Source of the DNA: Pseudomonadota bacterium
GTDB taxonomy: Bacteria > Pseudomonadota > Gammaproteobacteria > Burkholderiales > Rhodocyclaceae
NCBI GenBank assembly: GCA_023459095.1
Contig: JAEWVQ010000229.1
Coordinates: forward strand, 1-8,567
Direction of reading: 5' to 3'
DNA length: 8,567 nt
Both the position numbers and the translations under genes were made by a program. Position 1 is the stretch's first letter, and every line of letters begins with the position of its first letter. Below the pieces are notes generated by a model. That model saw nothing but the letters and a program-made list of their open reading frames with translations. It searched no databases and was not told where the DNA came from. Of this stretch, positions 5,501-8,567 are shown one piece after another.

Positions 5501-7533
5501 CTGCCAGCGCCGGCAGCCGCGTCTTCGTGGCCGCCGGCAGCTACGCCGACGGCATCATCCTGCCCGCGACCAGCCGCCTCATCGGCCACGGCGCGAGCGG
5601 CGATTTCGACACCGCGCTCGGCCTCGGCACCCTGCCCACCCATGCGGTCGCGCGACCGACGCTGGGCGGCGCCACCCCCACCATCGGCGCCGTCACCATC
5701 GGCAGTTCCGCCAACGTGCAGATCCGCGGCGTGGCGATTTCGGCAGGTGCGGTGACCGCGCTGAGCGCCAGCGGCGCCACCGGCCTCGACATCGCCGACA
5801 CCAGCGTCGCCGCGGCCAGCGCTACCGCCGTGAGTCTGAGCAGCACCACCGGCAGCGTGCTGCTGAGCAGCACGAACTCCAATGGCGGCACCAACAACGT
5901 TGCCCTTTCCGGGGTCAGCGGCACCGTCGTCCTGGGCAGCGGCGCCTTGTCGGGTGCGACCGGGGCGGCACTCGTGGTCAACAACAGCGGCGGCGCCATC
6001 AGTTACGCAGGCTCGATCACCAACACCACCCAGGGCGTGACGCTGACCAGCAACACCGGCACGATTTCCCTGTCCGGGGTACTGGCGCTGGACACCACCA
6101 CCAACGCCGCCTTCACCGCCACCGGCGGCGGTACCGTGCAGGCAACCAATCCGGACAACACGCTGAGCACCACCACCGCGACCGCGCTCAACGTCACCAA
6201 CACCACGATCGGCGCCGGCGGCCTGCGCTTCAAGCGCATCGGCTCGAACGGCGGCGCCACTGCAGGCATCGTGCTCAGCAATACCGGCGCCACCGGCGGC
6301 CTCAGCGTGCTCGGCGACGGCAGTGCCGGCAGCGGCGGCACCATCCAGGGCAAAGCCGCGTCGTGCATCAGCGTCAGCAACAGCCGCGACCTGCATCTGG
6401 CCTCGATGGTGCTGCAGAACTGCCAGACTCACGGCCTCGACGCGAGCAACCTGACCCACTTCAGCCTCACCAACAGCACGGTGAGCGCCAACGGCAATGC
6501 CGCCAACGAGCGCGGGCTGAACTTCAACGGCCTGTACGGGACCGCGAGCATCACCGGCACCATCGTCACCGCCTCGGCGAGCGACAACCTCTACGTCGCC
6601 AACAGTTCCGGCACGCTGACGCAGCTGAACATCGCCGGCCCCGGCTGCACCTTCTCCAACACCTTGGGCGCGAACGGCAACGACGGCATCCTCATCGTCG
6701 GCGACAGCACCGCCACCATGTCGGTTGCGGTATCGAACTGCAGCTTCACCAACCACCGCGGCGATCACTTCCAGGCTTCGACCTCGGGGTCGAACACCGC
6801 GACGATGAACGTCAGCTTCACCGGCAACACCCTCAGCCACACCAGCGGCAGCGTCGGCGCGGGGGTCACGATCGCCAGCGCCGACGGCGCCATGACGACG
6901 GCAACGGTATCCGACAACACGATCACCGGCGCCGTGGCCTCGGCAATCACCGTCTCTCAGGGCTACAACAACGCGCATGCCGGTGCCGCGCTGAAGGCGA
7001 CGCTGGCCAACAACGTCATCGGCAGTTCCGGCGTGGCGAACTCGGGGTCGGCCCAGGGCGACGGCATCACCGTGACCCAGAACGGCAGCGGCACGCTGAC
7101 AACGCTGATCAGCAACAACACGATCAGGCAGTATGCCAACGCCTTCGGCATCCAGTTCGTGACCGGCGACGGTAGCGGCACGTTCAATGGCACCCTGAGC
7201 GGCAACACGGTCAGCGAGCCCGCTGGCGAACTGGCCGCGAACGGCTTCCAGCTCAATGCCGGGCTCGTCGCCAGCGACGCCGGCACGGTCTGCCTCGCCC
7301 TCGACAACAACCAGATGGCCGGGGCAGGCAACAGCGCTTTCGGCTACACCGACTTCCGGCTACGCCAGCGCCAGGCGACCACGGTCCGCCTGCCGGGCTA
7401 CAGTGGCGGCGCGAGCGATACCGCGGCGGTCACCGCTTATGTCCAGGCCGGCCGCATCAATGGCAGCGGCAACGCCGCGGTTTCCGGCGCCGGCGCCGGC
7501 TTCACCAACGCCGCGGCCTGCCCCACCCCGTGA
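2518..7533 (+). CDS. Giant exported cadherin-repeat / right-handed beta-helix protein with internal IPTL-like segment
   Basis: 1671 residues, presumably an adhesin-like or matrix surface protein; no enzyme motif is visible. The ATG at 2518 is preferred over an upstream in-frame TTG (2407) because GAAGGA lies 7 nt before it and a clean signal peptide follows (hydrophobic 7-23, cleavage after AFA at 21-23). Order of parts: N-terminal beta-type domain (24-150, Cys40 and Cys76); IPTL-like motif plus hydrophobic helix (154-172); arginines 174, 175 and 181; second hydrophobic segment (183-200); DGDVSDW domain (about 203-255); six cadherin-like repeats (257-868); a divergent seventh repeat (869-962); a beta-helix opening with a DUF1565-like WFVDANAAAGGNGT segment (968 onward); and a C-terminal module (1613-1671) ending ACPTP. 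No autotransporter barrel or type I secretion tail is evident. The collar genes follow after 60 nt, suggesting co-transcription. The architecture is well supported; the function is unknown. Confidence 0.85.
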   Translation: MRFAMRLLLICTMLIGWPAAAFAAQFMVLIDNDQSTATGCQVNLPPTVDGVEFRIIATVADVPAPTTVTSVTLEECQSGSFGPAATIGGGQPLGNNNGIGAADVIELAVSEGLIGSAVVNGDATLHFVSVGSGGADLTVAAPFHFVSTASAAAIPSLSAGALIVLALLIAAFGRRGGGAGRHLGLTLVLLCTSGGILIAAQFVVDGDVSDWAGVAPLVSDPGGDAADNGIDIVAGFVAQEAGKAFFRIDVRNLGSNAPEVTPASYTLAENSAAGSTVGTVGFINHGGGASHSFAITAGNTGGAFAIDPASGQLTVASSGALNFETTPTFALTVEVTDDHVPPRSGSGLITVTLSDVNEAPVVTAASFAVAEHSPIGTVLGTVGFSDPDAGQSHSFAITAGNTGNAFSINAGSGQITVADAAQIVAGAGFTLTVSVTDNGSPAQSGTAAVTINVTDVNDPPVVTDASFSLDEHSAAGTAVGTVVASDPDLPAQTLSYALTAGNGSGAFAIDAAGAVTVANPAALDFETTPSFTLTVTVTDNGSPALSATGTLTVTLNDINDAPVVQAASFALDERSANGTAVGTVTASDADLPAQTLSYAITAGNTGTAFALDAASGALTVANSSALDHATQPTFSLTVQATDNGSPARSGSATVTVTLNDINDPPAPAGGPFAVLENSTAGAIVGTVAANDPDSGQSHSFAITGGDGATAFAIDPASGQITVSGNVALNFETKNAYSLTVQATDNGTPALSASTTITLSIVDVNEAPSIADTAFSVAENSANGTVVGSVPVTDPDAGQSHSYAILSGNTGGAYAIGAGGQITVANGGVLDYETPGMRTLTLTIQVTDNGTPALTDTATVTVSLTDVNEAPSAAARSYDAHTNLPISVPAGSGLLVGSVDPEGDSLSVGMVSASTPAGAVINAAADGSFTFTPPPGVTGPVSFTYQACDAGALCGSNTVTVTVAGPAVWFVDANAAAGGNGTQSAPFKTLAAASSAASAGSRVFVAAGSYADGIILPATSRLIGHGASGDFDTALGLGTLPTHAVARPTLGGATPTIGAVTIGSSANVQIRGVAISAGAVTALSASGATGLDIADTSVAAASATAVSLSSTTGSVLLSSTNSNGGTNNVALSGVSGTVVLGSGALSGATGAALVVNNSGGAISYAGSITNTTQGVTLTSNTGTISLSGVLALDTTTNAAFTATGGGTVQATNPDNTLSTTTATALNVTNTTIGAGGLRFKRIGSNGGATAGIVLSNTGATGGLSVLGDGSAGSGGTIQGKAASCISVSNSRDLHLASMVLQNCQTHGLDASNLTHFSLTNSTVSANGNAANERGLNFNGLYGTASITGTIVTASASDNLYVANSSGTLTQLNIAGPGCTFSNTLGANGNDGILIVGDSTATMSVAVSNCSFTNHRGDHFQASTSGSNTATMNVSFTGNTLSHTSGSVGAGVTIASADGAMTTATVSDNTITGAVASAITVSQGYNNAHAGAALKATLANNVIGSSGVANSGSAQGDGITVTQNGSGTLTTLISNNTIRQYANAFGIQFVTGDGSGTFNGTLSGNTVSEPAGELAANGFQLNAGLVASDAGTVCLALDNNQMAGAGNSAFGYTDFRLRQRQATTVRLPGYSGGASDTAAVTAYVQAGRINGSGNAAVSGAGAGFTNAAACPTP
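2977..3120 (+). other. Internal IPTL-CTERM-like segment followed by a second signal-peptide-like segment
   Basis: Residues 154-175 read IPSLSAG, then a hydrophobic stretch (161-172), then GRR. This is the arrangement of IPTL-CTERM sorting signals (motif, transmembrane helix, arginines), which normally end a protein. Here the frame continues through a basic linker (RRGGGAGR, 174-181) into a second hydrophobic stretch (183-200) ending IAAQF, much like the gene's own signal-peptide end (AFAAQF at 22-26). The basic residues between the two helices predict a hairpin with both flanking parts outside the membrane. No ATG lies in frame near 3060; a TTG at 3082 is the only common alternative start. 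Confidence 0.6.
3286..5121 (+). repeat. Six tandem cadherin-like repeats (about 306 nt each)
   Basis: Unit starts are at 3286, 3592, 3892, 4198, 4507 and 4813, each 100-103 residues. The consensus runs APVVxxxSFxVAExSxxGTxVGTVxxxDPD, SHSFAITAGNTGxAFAID, SGxITVA, LxFETTPxFxLTVxVTDNGSPA, and ends DxND/DVNE. Acidic positions typical of cadherin Ca sites (DPD, LDFE-like, DxND) are present in most units but degenerate in some: unit 1 lacks DPD, unit 2 lacks the LDFE-like motif and unit 4 has LDHA. Units 3 and 4 are the most alike. The array would form a stiff Ca-dependent stalk (inference). Confidence 0.85.
5122..5403 (+). other. Divergent seventh Ig/cadherin-like repeat
   Basis: Residues 869-962 follow directly in phase after the sixth repeat and begin APS like it, but their pattern differs: SYDAHTNLPISVPAGSGLL, VDPEGDSLSV, DGSFTFTPPPGVTGPVSFTYQACD. 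This matches the bacterial cadherin-like/Big_9-type module that often ends such arrays. It has two Cys (in QACD and ALCG) that could form a disulphide, unlike the six preceding units. Confidence 0.65.
5404..7353 (+). other. Right-handed parallel beta-helix domain
   Basis: Residues 963-1612 open with a DUF1565/pectate-lyase-like start (WFVDANAAAGGNGT, SAPFKTLAAA, VFVAAGSYADGIIL). A long run of short G/N/T/S-rich strands follows with recurring N-T-I/V, ITG and SNN turns (for example NNTI and DNTITG). This pattern is diagnostic of beta-helix coils. Catalytic residues of a polysaccharide lyase cannot be recognised by eye, so a binding or structural role is as likely as an enzymatic one. Confidence 0.7.
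7354..7530 (+). other. Distinct C-terminal module of the giant protein
   Basis: Residues 1613-1671 leave the beta-helix pattern: FRLRQRQATTVRLPGYSGG, then SDTAAVTAYVQAG, ending with a Gly/Ala-rich tail and ACPTP. From memory, similar LRQR...LPGY endings occur in other large beta-helix proteins, so this may be a conserved cap or export module. That recollection is not verified here. A single late Cys sits four residues from the end. Confidence 0.4.
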
Positions 7534-7593
7534 TTACGAAAATGCCGACACCGATTACCGCGCCGCGGACGACGATCCAACCCGGAACCCGCC
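7534..7593 (+). promoter_or_regulatory. Short spacer with ribosome-binding site for the first collar gene
   Basis: Sixty nt separate the giant gene's stop from the first collar gene. I see no hairpin with a T tract and no convincing promoter boxes. GGAA at 7584-7587, six nt before the ATG, is a modest Shine-Dalgarno. This favours transcriptional read-through from the giant gene. Confidence 0.45.
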
Positions 7594-8091
7594 ATGGCTG
7601 AACCTTTCCTCTCCGAAATCCGCCTGATGTCCTTCGTGTTCGCACCGAAGGGCTGGGCACTGTGCGATGGCCAGTTGCTGCCGATCAACCAGAACCAGGC
7701 GCTGTTTTCGCTGCTGGGCACGACCTTCGGCGGCAACGGTCAGGTCAATTTCGCCCTCCCCGACCTGCGCGGACGCACCCCCATCCACGTCGGCAGCGGG
7801 CACACCCTAGGCGAGCGCGGCGGCGAACAGGCGCACACCTTGTCGATCGCCGAGTTGCCCACCCATACCCACCTCCTGCAGGCCTCGCCCAACAACGCGA
7901 CCACGCCGATTGCCGCCGACAACGTGCTCGCCGCGGCCAACAACGCCTATGGTCAGGCCGAGGATCTGGTGGCGCTGCACCCGACGGCCTCGCCCAACCG
8001 CGGCGGCTCGCAGGCGCACCTGAACATGCAGCCCTTCCTGACCTTGAGCTTCTGCATCGCGCTGCAGGGCATCTTTCCGTCCCCCACCTGA
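7594..8091 (+). CDS. Phage tail collar domain protein (MdpB/COG4675 family)
   Basis: A complete 165-residue protein of the tail-collar type. Recognisable pieces are SEIRLMSFVFAPKGWALCDGQ (7-27, with the family's Cys24-x-Gly-Gln), LFSLLGTTFGG (37-47), FALPDLRGR (53-61), a P-x-H-x-H motif (89-93) and a C-terminal NMQPFLTLSFCIALQGIFP. In T4 the related collar domain of gp12 trimerises and its HxH histidines bind zinc; here the motif is PTHTH. Homologues encoded singly or in sets on bacterial chromosomes are called microcystin-dependent proteins, with unresolved function. No signal peptide is visible. No tail, head or integrase genes are nearby, so a prophage is not supported. It lies between the giant beta-helix gene and a paralogue, most likely in one operon. 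Confidence 0.88.
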   Translation: MAEPFLSEIRLMSFVFAPKGWALCDGQLLPINQNQALFSLLGTTFGGNGQVNFALPDLRGRTPIHVGSGHTLGERGGEQAHTLSIAELPTHTHLLQASPNNATTPIAADNVLAAANNAYGQAEDLVALHPTASPNRGGSQAHLNMQPFLTLSFCIALQGIFPSPT

Positions 8092-8104
8092 GGCAGGCGC
8101 CCCC

Positions 8105-8567
8105 ATGGCTCAACCCTATGTCGGCGAAATCCGCATGTTCGCCGGTAACTTCGCCCCCGCCGGGTGGATGTTCTGCGAAGGCCAGTTGCTGTCGATCGCG
8201 GAAAACGAAACCCTGTTTCAACTGATCGGCACCACCTATGGCGGCGACGGCGAATCGACCTTCGCCCTGCCCGACCTGCGCGGCCGCATCCCCATCCACC
8301 AGGGCAATGGCTTCATCCTCGCCGAAACCGGCGGCGCCGAAGAGATCACCCTCACCGTCAACCAGATTCCGGCACACAGCCATGCGCTGCTGGCCAGTAC
8401 GGCACCCGGCACCGCAGCCACCCCCGGTCAGCATCTGCTCGCCGCACCGCCCGGCACCGGCCTGTACGTCGAGGACCCGGCCTCCGCCGCCCTGAACCCG
8501 GTGGCGGTCACCTCCACCGGCGGCAGTCAGCCGCACACCAATTTTCAGCCTTATCTGTGCGTGAGCT
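8105..8567 (+). CDS. Second tail collar domain protein, paralogue of the preceding gene (3' end outside window)
   Basis: An open frame from the ATG at 8105 runs off the window edge after 154 codons. It starts MAQPYVGEIRMFAGNFAPAG and carries CEGQLL, LFQLIGTTYGG, FALPDLRGR and a PAHSH zinc-type HxH motif at the same residue positions as its neighbour. About half of the first 97 residues are identical and align without gaps. The fragment ends at QPYLCVS, matching QPFLTLS of the neighbour, so roughly 15 residues are missing. The gap to the upstream stop is 13 nt, with GAGG (8090-8093) overlapping that stop as a possible Shine-Dalgarno; coupled translation is likely. The pair looks like a tandem duplication that has diverged, especially in the region after residue 97. 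Confidence 0.85.
   Translation, partial: MAQPYVGEIRMFAGNFAPAGWMFCEGQLLSIAENETLFQLIGTTYGGDGESTFALPDLRGRIPIHQGNGFILAETGGAEEITLTVNQIPAHSHALLASTAPGTAATPGQHLLAAPPGTGLYVEDPASAALNPVAVTSTGGSQPHTNFQPYLCVS

Noticed and set aside
2473..6978. A 1501-codon open frame on the minus strand opposite the giant gene
   Set aside because: It is Arg/Gly/Ala/Val/Asp-rich with no domain structure and mirrors the cadherin repeats codon by codon. High GC and repetitive coding on the + strand readily keep the opposite frame open.
7594..8567. Prophage tail module
   Set aside because: Only collar-domain proteins are present. There are no baseplate, tape-measure, capsid, lysis or integrase genes in the window, and this family is common outside phages.

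Overview
The window is very GC-rich and reads as a Gram-negative, probably betaproteobacterial, chromosome segment (Rhodocyclales such as Thauera/Azoarcus would fit). That placement is an inference from base composition, outer-membrane gene types and an IPTL-type sorting motif; it was not tested by any search. All supported genes lie on the + strand. I see no tRNA, rRNA, CRISPR array, transposase or integrase.

Layout. (1) 1-157 is leader DNA with no recognisable regulator site. (2) 158-2227 encodes a complete TonB-dependent outer-membrane receptor of the ZnuD zinc type, with a striking His/Asp/Glu-rich loop. It is followed by a strong GC hairpin (2252-2287). (3) 2288-2517 is an intergenic island, AT-rich in its first part. 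It carries an inverted repeat, a 15-bp tandem duplication and a good Shine-Dalgarno. (4) 2518-7533 encodes a 1671-residue exported mosaic protein: signal peptide, small N-terminal domain, internal IPTL-like hydrophobic segment with arginines, second hydrophobic segment, a short 'DGDxSDW' domain, six cadherin-like repeats plus one divergent repeat, and a long right-handed beta-helix. (5) 7594-8091 and 8105 to the window edge are two consecutive paralogous small proteins of the phage tail collar / 'microcystin-dependent protein' (MdpB, COG4675) family. The second is cut by the window end.

How the parts fit. The receptor appears to be a separate unit closed by its own hairpin. The giant protein and the two collar proteins are closely spaced (60 and 13 nt) with no terminator visible between them, so they probably form one operon for a surface-exposed or secreted assembly: a long Ca-dependent stalk, a beta-helix, and small trimer-forming collar proteins. 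The function of this cluster is unknown to me. The most unusual point is a C-terminal-type sorting signal in the interior of the giant protein, directly followed by what looks like a second signal peptide.
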